Assembly: GCF_028023555.1 (NCBI RefSeq)
Contig: NZ_JAQIOY010000007.1
Coordinates: forward strand, 105,206 to 169,205
Source of the DNA: Thalassococcus_A lentus
Lineage (GTDB): Bacteria; Pseudomonadota; Alphaproteobacteria; Rhodobacterales; Rhodobacteraceae
DNA: 64,000 bases
Reading direction: 5' to 3'
This document shows, piece after piece, positions 1-7,330 of the stretch; position 1 is the stretch's first letter, and each line of letters starts with the position of its first letter. The notes beneath the pieces were generated by a model. The model was not told the DNA's origin. It saw nothing but the letters and a program-made list of their open reading frames with translations, and made no database searches. A program made the translations under genes and the position numbers.

Positions 1-136
1 TCACCCATCATGACCCTGTTCCCGTGTTGGCTATGCCATCAAGATAGTCATTTTCCCGTGCCATCCAAGCGCCCAATTCGGCGGCAGACTTGACGCGCGC
101 AGCGCACCGCTAATTTGAAGGGCAAAGGAGACGACG

Positions 137-664
137 ATGCACAAGATGCTGGCAATGATCATTTGGGCCCTGACCGCCGCGGCGGCGACGGCTGCGCAAA
201 CCTTTTCCTTTGCCAGTGTTGACGGTGGAATGTTGCGGTTTTCCGACTGGAAAGGCCAACCTGTTTTGGTGGTGAACACCGCCTCTCGCTGCGGCTACAC
301 GCATCAGTACAACGGTCTGCAGGCATTGCATGAACGGTTCAGCAAACAGGGCTTGGTCGTGCTGGCGGTTCCCTCAAACGATTTCAGACAGGAACTGGCC
401 AGTGCAAAAGACGTGCAAGCGTTCTGCGAGGTGAATTTTGACCTGACCCTTCCGATGACCGACATCACAACAGTGACCGGTCCAGATGCGCACGCGTTCT
501 ATCAATGGGTAAGGCAAGAGACGGGCTTTGCGCCAACATGGAATTTCAACAAAGTTCTGATTGCGCCGGATGGCAGCGTTGCAGGCACATTCGGGTCCAA
601 AACCAGACCGCAGTCACGGACCATGCTCAATGCCATCCGGGCCGTTCTGGACGGGGCATACTAG
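137..664 (+). CDS. Glutathione peroxidase-like thiol peroxidase, exported
   Basis: 175 aa. An N-terminal hydrophobic stretch (residues 4-20, Ala-rich, likely cut after AxA near residue 19) suggests export to the periplasm. The core has the GPX signature NTASRCGYT with peroxidatic Cys52 (a Cys, not selenocysteine) and the W-N of the catalytic tetrad in TWNFNKV (W135, N136). The usual NQFGxQEPG loop is altered to SNDFRQEL, so one loop glycine is missing. The second cysteine at 97 could act as resolving Cys in a thioredoxin-dependent cycle. Family knowledge: reduces hydroperoxides. Start ATG at 137 follows AAAGGAGACGACG, a good Shine-Dalgarno. It converges on the DUF465 gene. Confidence 0.85.
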   Translation: MHKMLAMIIWALTAAAATAAQTFSFASVDGGMLRFSDWKGQPVLVVNTASRCGYTHQYNGLQALHERFSKQGLVVLAVPSNDFRQELASAKDVQAFCEVNFDLTLPMTDITTVTGPDAHAFYQWVRQETGFAPTWNFNKVLIAPDGSVAGTFGSKTRPQSRTMLNAIRAVLDGAY

Positions 665-695
665 AAGCGCTCCGACCATATCAGTCGGAGCGCGG
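665..695. terminator. Bidirectional hairpin between convergent genes
   Basis: Perfect 10-bp stem, GCGCTCCGAC (667-676) and GTCGGAGCGC (684-693), with a 7-nt loop. It lies just after the peroxidase stop and before the 3' end of the minus-strand DUF465 gene. No strong U-tract is present, so termination efficiency is uncertain. Confidence 0.6.
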
Positions 696-712
696 CGTCG
701 CCTCCCCGAGGC

Positions 713-949
713 TTACGCGTTGAGCATGCCCCAGATCTTGTCTTTCAACAGGGCACGCTGCTTGCGCAACGCTTCTTCGGCCAGCTGCTCCATCGGCTCT
801 ACGTTGGTTTCAGCCCGGTGCACTTGCCGGTTCAAAGTGTGATACTCATCCGCGAGCTTGGCAAAATGAGCATCGTCTTGCTTTAGCGCGCTCATTTTCT
901 CGACGAATTCCGGGAACTCTTCTGCAAGTTCATGAGGGGTGTTGGACAT
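713..949 (-). CDS. DUF465 (YdcH/SlyX-like) small coiled-coil protein
   Basis: 78 aa from ATG 949, preceded by GAGAGGAGACGCG; the longer upstream in-frame ATG at 994 lacks support. The sequence is charged and helical, with the pattern HELAEEFPEF...KQDDAHFAKLADEYHTLNRQVHRAE typical of the YdcH/DUF465 family, an antiparallel helical hairpin. No enzymatic residues are visible. The function of the family is unknown. Confidence 0.85.
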   Translation of the reverse strand: MSNTPHELAEEFPEFVEKMSALKQDDAHFAKLADEYHTLNRQVHRAETNVEPMEQLAEEALRKQRALLKDKIWGMLNA

Positions 950-1054
950 GTCGCGTCTCCTCTCGCATTCCTGTTTACAAATGCAGTCTGGCACGCCCTC
1001 AGCGCCGGCACTTTGACCCGGATCAAATTGCCCGAAAATTTCGTAAAATCAGCC

Positions 1055-1732
1055 TTACCGACGGGCGCGGCGCCACCCGGCCTGACGGGCTTCGGCCTCG
1101 GAACAAAACCATCGTTCACCATCAGAGGTTTTCACAACTGTACGTGCGTACCAGCTTTGGCCCGGGATATGGTAAATGCGTTTGCCGTCGGCGCTGATAT
1201 TGCCCTTGATTACACAGCCATCAGGAGCCTGCTGCATAGATTGCGCAGCGTGACCCGCGCGGGCATTTGCACGAAAGGCCGCCGGATTTTCGACACCCTG
1301 ACCATGCAAACCACGCCCGGTCACAGCGGCGCCCTTTTCATCAAGATCGTAGTCCCATGAATATTTGCGAAAAGCAAAAGCCAGACCCTCGGCGACAAGC
1401 GATTTGCCAACGTCGGCACCGTCTACATAACAACGCGCCACGATGCGTTGATACCGGTCGACATCAACGGTCTCACACCGCGCCCGCCGACCGCCGAAAC
1501 GCGCCCGCACCTCGCCAGACACCCAAGCGCCGCAGCCCCACATCGGCGTTCCGAAACCCCCGCACATCTGGTCGGTTTCTGGGGCATCGATGCCAAAAAT
1601 GCGGATGGTTTGGCCGGCGACGGCAAACGTATCACCATCAACAACGCGGATCGTCCCGGTCAGGTCTTGCGCCGCAGCAGCGCCAAGCCAGATCGAGGAC
1701 ACAAGTGCAGCAATGCAAGAGAGTCTCAACAT
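1055..1732 (-). CDS. Secreted thermonuclease (SNase) with C-terminal sunset-type domain
   Basis: 225 aa. Signal peptide at residues 1-21 (hydrophobic, AAAAQ cleavage region). The staphylococcal-nuclease fold shows VVDGDTFAVAGQTIRIFGIDAPET (residues 30-53) and the DRYQR motif (92-96) that carries the active-site Arg. A C-terminal module at about 170-222 contains CVIKGNIS, a YHIPG core, GERWFC and SEAEARQAGW, matching the small sunset domain often fused to bacterial SNases. Likely a periplasmic or secreted nuclease. Its promoter region is shared with the transketolase operon and holds a CtrA-like box at 1787-1802. Confidence 0.88.
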   Translation of the reverse strand: MLRLSCIAALVSSIWLGAAAAQDLTGTIRVVDGDTFAVAGQTIRIFGIDAPETDQMCGGFGTPMWGCGAWVSGEVRARFGGRRARCETVDVDRYQRIVARCYVDGADVGKSLVAEGLAFAFRKYSWDYDLDEKGAAVTGRGLHGQGVENPAAFRANARAGHAAQSMQQAPDGCVIKGNISADGKRIYHIPGQSWYARTVVKTSDGERWFCSEAEARQAGWRRARR

Positions 1733-1786
1733 CTGTCCAATGTCAGAACTCCGACCACCGCATGCAATGCGAATTGTTAACTTTTC

Positions 1787-1802
1787 TTAACGAATGGTTA
1801 AC
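1787..1802 (+). promoter_or_regulatory. CtrA-like box TTAA-N7-TTAAC
   Basis: The sequence TTAA (1787-1790), seven bases, TTAAC (1798-1802) is an exact match to the alphaproteobacterial CtrA consensus. A third TTAAC at 1777-1781 lies one helical turn upstream. It sits between the nuclease (start 1732, minus) and the transketolase operon (start about 1890, plus). CtrA binding is inferred from the motif only. Confidence 0.5.
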
Positions 1803-1863
1803 AGGTGCTATGAAGAAACCACTTGCAAGCCTGTCAAAGGAGTGGTGCTCTGTGCTTGAATAA

Positions 1864-1876
1864 TTTGGTATACCAT
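1864..1876. promoter_or_regulatory. Operator palindrome TGGTATACCA, site 1
   Basis: Perfect 10-bp palindrome at 1866-1875, in TT-TGGTATACCA-T context, identical in core to five other sites in the window. It lies only about 15 bp upstream of the likely start of the transketolase N-subunit. A bound repressor would therefore overlap the RNA polymerase or ribosome-loading region. Probable operator of the GntR/FadR-type protein at 6410-7096 (inference). Confidence 0.75.
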
Positions 1877-1889
1877 TTTGGATGTGCCC

Positions 1890-2741
1890 GTGACCCAAGC
1901 CACAAACACCCGCCTTTCAAACACCAGCCTTGCCCGGCGCGCCTGGGCTATTCGTCGTCACGCGCTGCTGATGGCGCAGGTGCAGGGGCAAGGATACATC
2001 GGTCAGGCGCTGGGGGCCGCGGACTTGCTGGCCACATCTTATTTCCACGCAATGACCTATCGGGCAGACGATCCCGAGTGGGAGGGACGAGACCGGTTCT
2101 ATCTGTCCATCGGACACTATGCGATCGCGCTCTACGCTGCTCTGATCGAGGCAGGCATTCTGCCCGAAGACGAGATCGAAACCTACGGAATGGACGAAAG
2201 CCGTATGCCCATGTCGGGCATGGCAGCCTATACGCCCGGCATGGAAATCACCGGCGGATCGCTTGGTCATGGCTTGGGCATCGCTGTCGGTGCAGCCATG
2301 GGCCTGAAGCGCAAAGCCAACCCGGCTTTTGTCTACAATCTGCTGTCGGATGGGGAACTGGGCGAAGGATCCACATGGGAGGCGGTCATGTCCGCCGCTC
2401 AGCACGGGCTGGACAACCTCATCGCCATTGTCGATTTCAACGATCAGCAGGCCGACGGCAAAACTACCCAGGCCTTGGCCCGCGGCTCGCAGTCTGCGCA
2501 ATGGCAGGCCTTTGGCTGGTTCGCACAGGAAATTGACGGCAACGATCTGGATGCGCTCGTCTCTGCATTCGACGTAGCGCGAAACCATCGCGCCCCCTGC
2601 CCCCGTGTCATCATCTGCAACACAACCATGTGCAAGGGCATCCCGTTTCTGGAAGAGCGCGAGATCACCCATTTCGTCCGCGTTGAGGCGGACGAGTGGA
2701 CAAAGGCGCTCGCCATTCATGATGCCAACAAGCCGGAGTGA
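1890..2741 (+). CDS. Transketolase, N-terminal (TPP-binding) subunit
   Basis: 283 aa. First half of a split transketolase. The TPP/Mg-binding motif is LLSDGELGEG with a later VDFND (residues 151-185), plus GGSLGHGLGIAVGAAMG (122-138) and the GQGYIGQALG segment usual in split enzymes. The start is uncertain: TTG 1878, GTG 1884 and GTG 1890 are in frame with no ATG. I chose GTG 1890 because a GGA sits 7 nt upstream, and the operator palindrome ends at 1875. The next gene is the C-subunit. First gene of a four-gene operon (to 5449). Expected to act on ketose/aldose phosphates or related ketols; the actual donor is unknown. Confidence 0.9.
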   Translation: MTQATNTRLSNTSLARRAWAIRRHALLMAQVQGQGYIGQALGAADLLATSYFHAMTYRADDPEWEGRDRFYLSIGHYAIALYAALIEAGILPEDEIETYGMDESRMPMSGMAAYTPGMEITGGSLGHGLGIAVGAAMGLKRKANPAFVYNLLSDGELGEGSTWEAVMSAAQHGLDNLIAIVDFNDQQADGKTTQALARGSQSAQWQAFGWFAQEIDGNDLDALVSAFDVARNHRAPCPRVIICNTTMCKGIPFLEEREITHFVRVEADEWTKALAIHDANKPE

Positions 2742-2746
2742 TCCCC

Positions 2747-3796
2747 GTGTCAGAGCCACCCATTCCGCCAAATTCGCGGCGTCTGTCAAAGTTCAAGGCA
2801 CGCAAGGCCCCGAACCAGAAACAGGCCACTTCGGCCATGATTGCATCCTTGGATTCAGAAGGCCGCGATACAATTGCCGCGCCCTTTGGCAATACGCTGG
2901 CGGAACTGGCAGAGCATCGCGCCGATATTGTCGGTCTGTCAGCTGATCTGTCCAAATACACCGACCTACATGTCTTTGCGCAGGCACATCCGGACCGGTT
3001 CTATCAAATGGGCATGGCCGAACAGGTTCTGATGTCAGCCGCCGCCGGCTTGGCGCGCGAAGGCTTTACGCCCTTCGCAACCACCTATGCGGTTTTCGCT
3101 GCCCGGCGCGCCTATGACTTTATCTGCATGGCGATCGCGGAAGAAGCCCTGCCGGTCAAGATCTGCTGCGCGCTGCCCGGCCTGACCACCGGCTATGGCC
3201 CATCGCATCAGGCCACCGAAGATCTCGCTATTATGCGGGCGATGCCCGGACTAACCGTGTTGGACCCTTGCGATGCCATCGACACCCAGCAAGCCACCCG
3301 CGCCATCGCCGACCATCCCGGTCCGGTATATATGCGGTTGTTGCGCGGTCAGGTGCCAAACGTTCTGGGCGATTACGACTATGCGTTTGAAATTGGCAAG
3401 GCCAAGTTACTGCAGGACGGCACGGACGTTCTTTTCATTTCCTCCGGGATCATGACCATGCGGACGCTTGACGCAGCCAAGGCGCTGGCCCGCGACGGAG
3501 TATCCTGCGCCGTTTTACATTCGCCGACGATCAAGCCTTTGGACAAAGCCACCATTCTGAAACAGGCTGCCAAAGGTGGGCGTCTGGTGGTTGCAGCGGA
3601 AAACCACTCTGTCACCGGCGGCTTGGGAGAGGCGGTGGCAGCCTGTCTGATGCAGGGCGGCGTCACGGCGACATTCCGGCAGATCGGACTACCTGACGAA
3701 TTTCTGGATGCGGGCGCGTTGCCGACACTGCACGCACAATACGGGATCACGGTTGATGCAATCGCTGCATCGGTCAAAACATGGCTGAAGGAATAG
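2747..3796 (+). CDS. Transketolase, C-terminal (pyrimidine-binding) subunit
   Basis: 349 aa from GTG 2747, with GGAG at 2735-2738 as Shine-Dalgarno; a GTG at 2738 overlapping the previous stop (GTGA) is the alternative. It contains the catalytic-Glu region MGMAEQVLMSAAAGLA (Glu accepts the TPP N1' proton) and the PYR-domain block FATTYAVFAARRAYDF. The transketolase C-domain carries AAENHSVTGGLGEAV. It forms an alpha2beta2 enzyme with the preceding gene. Unlike most split subunits it has a basic N-terminal stretch of about 30 residues. Confidence 0.9.
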   Translation: MSEPPIPPNSRRLSKFKARKAPNQKQATSAMIASLDSEGRDTIAAPFGNTLAELAEHRADIVGLSADLSKYTDLHVFAQAHPDRFYQMGMAEQVLMSAAAGLAREGFTPFATTYAVFAARRAYDFICMAIAEEALPVKICCALPGLTTGYGPSHQATEDLAIMRAMPGLTVLDPCDAIDTQQATRAIADHPGPVYMRLLRGQVPNVLGDYDYAFEIGKAKLLQDGTDVLFISSGIMTMRTLDAAKALARDGVSCAVLHSPTIKPLDKATILKQAAKGGRLVVAAENHSVTGGLGEAVAACLMQGGVTATFRQIGLPDEFLDAGALPTLHAQYGITVDAIAASVKTWLKE

Positions 3797-3798
3797 AC

Positions 3799-4692
3799 AT
3801 GACGCAGCAAGCGATCATCGGTCTTGGATCGATGGGTATGGGCATGGCCCGGAACATCATGGACGCAGGCATGGAATTGCGCGGATACGATATCTTCGAC
3901 GCGGCACGCCAGCGGTTTGCCGAGGCCGGAGGCATCGCCGCAACCGGCCCAGCAGAAGCGGCGCAAGACTGCACACTTTTGATCGTCATGGTCGTGAATG
4001 CCGCGCAGGCCAAAGACGTGTTGTTCGATCAGGGTGCCGCCGCCGCCTTGGCACCGGGCGCAACCGTCATGCTGTGCTCGACCGTTGCCCCATCAGAAGC
4101 GCGGGACATCGGCCAGACGCTGGAGACCATGGGGCACCAGTTGCTCGACGCGCCGGTTTCGGGCGGACAGGTCGGGGCCGATGCCGGAACCCTGACGTTC
4201 ATGGCTTCGGGCAGCGCTTCGGCCTTTGAGCGCGCGGGTCAGGTGCTTGAGGCAATGGCAGGCACGGTGCACCAGCTCGGGGACGCGCCCGGCATGGGCG
4301 CCACATACAAAGTCGTGCACCAATTGGCGGCGGGCGTGCATATCGCTGCGGCCGCCGAATTGATGGCACTTGGAACAAAGGCCGGATGCGATCCGCAAAC
4401 CCTGTTCGACATTGTAACCGGCTCGGCTGGGAACAGCTGGATGCTGGGCGATCGGGGTCCACGCATGATGATGCAGGACCCACCCTGCAAATCGTCTGTC
4501 GATATTTTTGTGAAGGACATCGGGCTGGTTCTACAAACCGGCCGCGATGCAGGCGCGTCCCTGCCACTGGCGGCACTGGCGCATCAGATGTTCATTGCCG
4601 CATCCGGCATGGGTCTGGGCAAAGCTGACGACAGCCAGGTGTTGCGCGCCTACGAAGCTCTGATGGCCTCCCATGAAGACAAGGAGAACTGA
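3799..4692 (+). CDS. LtnD-like NAD-dependent 2,3-dihydroxyacid (L-threonate) dehydrogenase
   Basis: 297 aa, beta-hydroxyacid dehydrogenase superfamily. Rossmann GLGSMGMG (residues 8-15), substrate motif DAPVSGGQVGA, and the catalytic Lys in ATYKVVHQLAAGVHIAA. The C-terminal half (TGSAGNSWML, SVDIFVKDIGLV, GLGKADDSQV) follows the L-threonate dehydrogenase LtnD subgroup rather than 3-hydroxyisobutyrate dehydrogenase. ATG 3799 is used; an in-frame ATG at 3781 would overlap the transketolase gene. Predicted reaction: oxidation of a tetronate (L-threonate type) to its 2-oxo acid. The usual partners OtnK and OtnC/OtnI are absent from the window. Confidence 0.8.
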   Translation: MTQQAIIGLGSMGMGMARNIMDAGMELRGYDIFDAARQRFAEAGGIAATGPAEAAQDCTLLIVMVVNAAQAKDVLFDQGAAAALAPGATVMLCSTVAPSEARDIGQTLETMGHQLLDAPVSGGQVGADAGTLTFMASGSASAFERAGQVLEAMAGTVHQLGDAPGMGATYKVVHQLAAGVHIAAAAELMALGTKAGCDPQTLFDIVTGSAGNSWMLGDRGPRMMMQDPPCKSSVDIFVKDIGLVLQTGRDAGASLPLAALAHQMFIAASGMGLGKADDSQVLRAYEALMASHEDKEN

Positions 4693-4693
4693 C

Positions 4694-5449
4694 ATGGCTC
4701 TGCTGGAAGGCAAAACAGCAATCATCACCGGTGCTGCGTCGCCACGCGGGTTGGGCAAAGCCTGCGCAATGCTCTTTGCAGAGCACGGCGCGCGGATCTG
4801 TATTCTCGATCTGGATCAAGCCGCGGCCCAGTCCGAAGCAGACACTCTTCCGGGATCCGGCCATCGCGGAATCGCCTGCGATGTGACCAGCAAATCCCAA
4901 TGCGACACGGTCGTGCGCAATATACTGGAAGACATGCAGACCGTAGACATTCTGGTCAACAACGCCGGGATCACCCAGCCGCTCAAGATCATGCAGATCG
5001 AACCGGAAAACTATGATGCAGTGCTGGATGTGAACTTGCGCGGCACACTGAACATGAGCCAGGCGCTCATCCCGCATATGCGCGAACGCGGCAGCGGATC
5101 AATCGTCAACATGTCTTCAGTGTCCGCGCAGCGCGGCGGCGGGATATTCGGCGGCCCGCATTATTCCGCAGCCAAGGCTGGCATTCTTGGGCTGACCAAG
5201 GCTATGGCCCGCGAACTGGCGCCCGACGGTATTCGCGCCAACGCCATATGCCCGGGTTTCATCGCAACCGACATCACCGCCGGCAAGCTGACACCAGAGA
5301 TGAAGGCACAAATTCTGGAAGGGATTCCAATGGGTCGCGCCGGCAAGGCCTCGGACGTGGCCGGATGCGCCCTGTTCCTTGCATCGGATCTTGCGGCCTA
5401 TGTCACGGGATCCGAGGTCGATGTGAACGGCGGGTCGCTGATTCACTGA
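4694..5449 (+). CDS. SDR family NAD(P)-dependent oxidoreductase
   Basis: 251 aa classical short-chain dehydrogenase. Cofactor site TGAASPRGLG (slightly expanded TGxxxGxG), NNAG, catalytic Ser in SSVS and YSAAK, and C-terminal VNGGSLIH. ATG 4694 follows AAGGAGAACTGAC; translation is tightly coupled to the LtnD-like gene. Substrate unknown. Last gene of the transketolase operon, so probably oxidises or reduces a sugar or sugar acid in the same route. Confidence 0.85.
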   Translation: MALLEGKTAIITGAASPRGLGKACAMLFAEHGARICILDLDQAAAQSEADTLPGSGHRGIACDVTSKSQCDTVVRNILEDMQTVDILVNNAGITQPLKIMQIEPENYDAVLDVNLRGTLNMSQALIPHMRERGSGSIVNMSSVSAQRGGGIFGGPHYSAAKAGILGLTKAMARELAPDGIRANAICPGFIATDITAGKLTPEMKAQILEGIPMGRAGKASDVAGCALFLASDLAAYVTGSEVDVNGGSLIH

Positions 5450-5472
5450 ATGGCGCTTTGGTCAAAGGGAAC

Positions 5473-5503
5473 CGCACCACGCAGCCGATGGGCCTGTGGT
5501 GCG
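5473..5503. terminator. Inverted repeat between convergent operons
   Basis: CGCACCAC (5473-5480) pairs with GTGGTGCG (5496-5503) around a 15-nt loop, followed by ATTGCTCTTAT. It is located between the converging SDR and FAH genes. Only a modest terminator candidate because the loop is long and the T-run is broken. Confidence 0.4.
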
Positions 5504-5519
5504 ATTGCTCTTATACCGT

Positions 5520-6365
5520 TCAAAGGGCCGCGACGGCCTCTTGACGCTGTTTGCCCAAACCTTCGACCTCCAGTTCCATGACATCACCGGGGTTCAAGAA
5601 ACGCTGCGGGTTCATTCCCAACCCAACGCCCGAGGGCGTTCCGGTTGCAATGATGTCGCCCGGCATCAGCTTCATGAACTGGCTCATGTAGGATACAATT
5701 TCAGCCACCGAAAAGATCATGTCCGACGTATCGCTGTCCTGCACAACCTCGCCGTTCAAAGACAACCAGAGCCGAAGCGCTTGCGGGTCCGGCACCTCGT
5801 CGGCGGTAACGAGCCAAGGACCGGTCGGGCCGAATGTCGGAGCAGACTTGCCTTTGATCCACTGCCCGCCGCGTTCGGCCTGAAACGCCCGCTCGGATAC
5901 ATCATTGATGGTGCAATAGCCTGCCACATGTGACAGCGCATCCGCTTCGGAAACATAGAGCGTTTCACGGCCGATAACGACGCCCAGCTCGACTTCCCAG
6001 TCCGTCTTTTTGGATGTGCGCGGGATATGCACCTCGTCAAACGGGCCTGACAAAGACGACGAGGCCTTGGAAAACAAAATGGGTTCTGCCGGTTTATCCG
6101 CCCCGGTCTCTTCGGCATGTTTCGCGTAGTTCAGGCCAACACAAAAGAAGTTGGGGACTGACGCCAGACAAGAACCGATGCGCCCCGGGTTTTCCACAAC
6201 AGGCAGGCTGTCTACATCAATCGCGCGGATTGCATCCAGCGCGTCTAGGGATACGGCATCGCCTGAGAAATCTGGGGTCTTGCCCGACAGATCCCGGACC
6301 GCGCCAGATGTGTCCAAGATACCTGGCTTTTCTTGTCCTTGCGGTCCAAAACGCAATAATTTCAT
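5520..6365 (-). CDS. FAH-family hydrolase, 2,4-diketo-3-deoxy-L-fuconate hydrolase-like
   Basis: 281 aa. The N-terminus MKLLRFGPQGQEKPGILD and the core CVGLNYAKHAEE...PILFSKASSSL...DWEVELGVVIGR are typical of the short FAH proteins often annotated as ureidoglycolate lyase. This group includes 2,4-diketo-3-deoxy-L-rhamnonate/fuconate hydrolases. Metal-ligand acidic residues (ExE in WEVELGV) are present. Predicted: hydrolytic C-C cleavage of an acylpyruvate to pyruvate plus a hydroxyacid. It lies 44 bp downstream of gntR, in the same orientation. Confidence 0.8.
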   Translation of the reverse strand: MKLLRFGPQGQEKPGILDTSGAVRDLSGKTPDFSGDAVSLDALDAIRAIDVDSLPVVENPGRIGSCLASVPNFFCVGLNYAKHAEETGADKPAEPILFSKASSSLSGPFDEVHIPRTSKKTDWEVELGVVIGRETLYVSEADALSHVAGYCTINDVSERAFQAERGGQWIKGKSAPTFGPTGPWLVTADEVPDPQALRLWLSLNGEVVQDSDTSDMIFSVAEIVSYMSQFMKLMPGDIIATGTPSGVGLGMNPQRFLNPGDVMELEVEGLGKQRQEAVAAL

Positions 6366-6409
6366 TCGGTTCGTTTCCTTTTCGATCGGGTTTTACGGAA
6401 ATATGGGGG

Positions 6410-7096
6410 TTACTTGACCAGTTCGCGAGCGGTCTTGTCGTTGTCTTGCTTTTCTTCATTTTCGAAGTACTCGCGCACGTTGACCAGCAAATGTTCGAGG
6501 TGATCCTGCAGCGTGATCCGAACGGCATCAGGGTCCCGCGCCTTGAGGCCCTCCACGATCAATCCATGTTGGCGGATCACCCGGTCGCGGCTGCGTTTAC
6601 GCCGTGCGGCAAGGTACCGTGCGCGCCACATCCGGGCGAGAATGGCACGGTGGGTTTCCACGAGAACGGCATTGTTGGAGGCTTGCGCAATCGCAATGTG
6701 AAAATCCATATCCAGTTCAAACAGGTCCACCGGATCAAGCGTTTCGTACTGGCGCGTCATACGTGCGTCCGCTTCGGCAATGCTGTCGATCTGATCCGAG
6801 GTCGCATTCTGACAAGCCAGATCGGCAGACAGAAGTTCGAGCGCGGAAAGCACTTCGATGTTGTCGGCGATCTGTTTGAAACTCGGCTTGGCTACGATCG
6901 GACTACGCGCAGGCCGCAGAATCACCAAACCCTCGGTCGCGAGAATGCGAATCGCCTCGCGCATTGGAGTTCGGCTAACGCCTAATTCATTGGCGTTATC
7001 CCGTTCCTTGATACTGTGTCCTGGTTCGAGTTTGCCGCGCAGAATATCCCTGCGCAAACGCGTAGCGATTTGTTGTGGTAGCGTCTCATCCGCCAT
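6410..7096 (-). CDS. GntR family transcriptional regulator, FadR (FCD) subfamily
   Basis: 228 aa. N-terminal winged HTH (residues about 8-72) includes ELGVSRTPMREAIRILATEGLV. The C-terminal FCD all-helical ligand domain has the metal-site pattern DMDFHIAIA and later H residues (QHGLIVEG, DHLEHLL). Likely a ligand-responsive repressor of the island. Two copies of TGGTATACCA lie between this gene and the divergent TRAP operon, and four more lie at other operons, so it is the best candidate to bind them (inference). Confidence 0.9.
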   Translation of the reverse strand: MADETLPQQIATRLRRDILRGKLEPGHSIKERDNANELGVSRTPMREAIRILATEGLVILRPARSPIVAKPSFKQIADNIEVLSALELLSADLACQNATSDQIDSIAEADARMTRQYETLDPVDLFELDMDFHIAIAQASNNAVLVETHRAILARMWRARYLAARRKRSRDRVIRQHGLIVEGLKARDPDAVRITLQDHLEHLLVNVREYFENEEKQDNDKTARELVK

Positions 7097-7193
7097 CTGG
7101 CAGCCTTTATTCTATATTCTTTTCTATGGCCACGCTCACAAACCGGCACGCCATAAGAAGCAAGCAGATGCCATCCCCTGAGCAACGATTGAA

Positions 7194-7207
7194 TTTGGTA
7201 TACCAAA
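7194..7207. promoter_or_regulatory. Operator palindrome, site 2 (TTTGGTATACCAAA)
   Basis: Perfect 14-bp palindrome about 100 bp upstream of gntR (minus) and about 125 bp upstream of the TRAP solute-binding gene (plus). Its centre is 54 bp from that of site 3, so a pair of dimers could bridge or loop the DNA. Position suggests control of both gntR and the transporter. Confidence 0.78.
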
Positions 7208-7248
7208 AATCGTTGATTGTCGATACGCCATTCGCTAGCGTCTTGGTG

Positions 7249-7260
7249 ATGGTATACCAT
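7249..7260. promoter_or_regulatory. Operator palindrome, site 3 (ATGGTATACCAT)
   Basis: Perfect 12-bp palindrome, 70 bp upstream of the TRAP solute-binding gene start. Same TGGTATACCA core as site 2. Probably the main operator of the transporter operon. Confidence 0.78.
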
Positions 7261-7330
7261 CCGTAGCGCGCTCACAGGGTGCGCAAAACAAAAAAGGTAA
7301 GGTCGGCTTCGGCCTTAATGGGAGGAAAAT

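Noticed and set aside
1917..2789. 290-aa minus-strand open frame
   Set aside because: Antisense to the transketolase N-subunit, which has all TPP motifs.
1890..3796. Sulfoquinovose (sulfo-transketolase) or apiose (AptAB) pathway as the function of the split transketolase
   Set aside because: Both use split transketolases, but the sulfosugar dehydrogenases, exporters, and the apulose kinase that should accompany them are absent.
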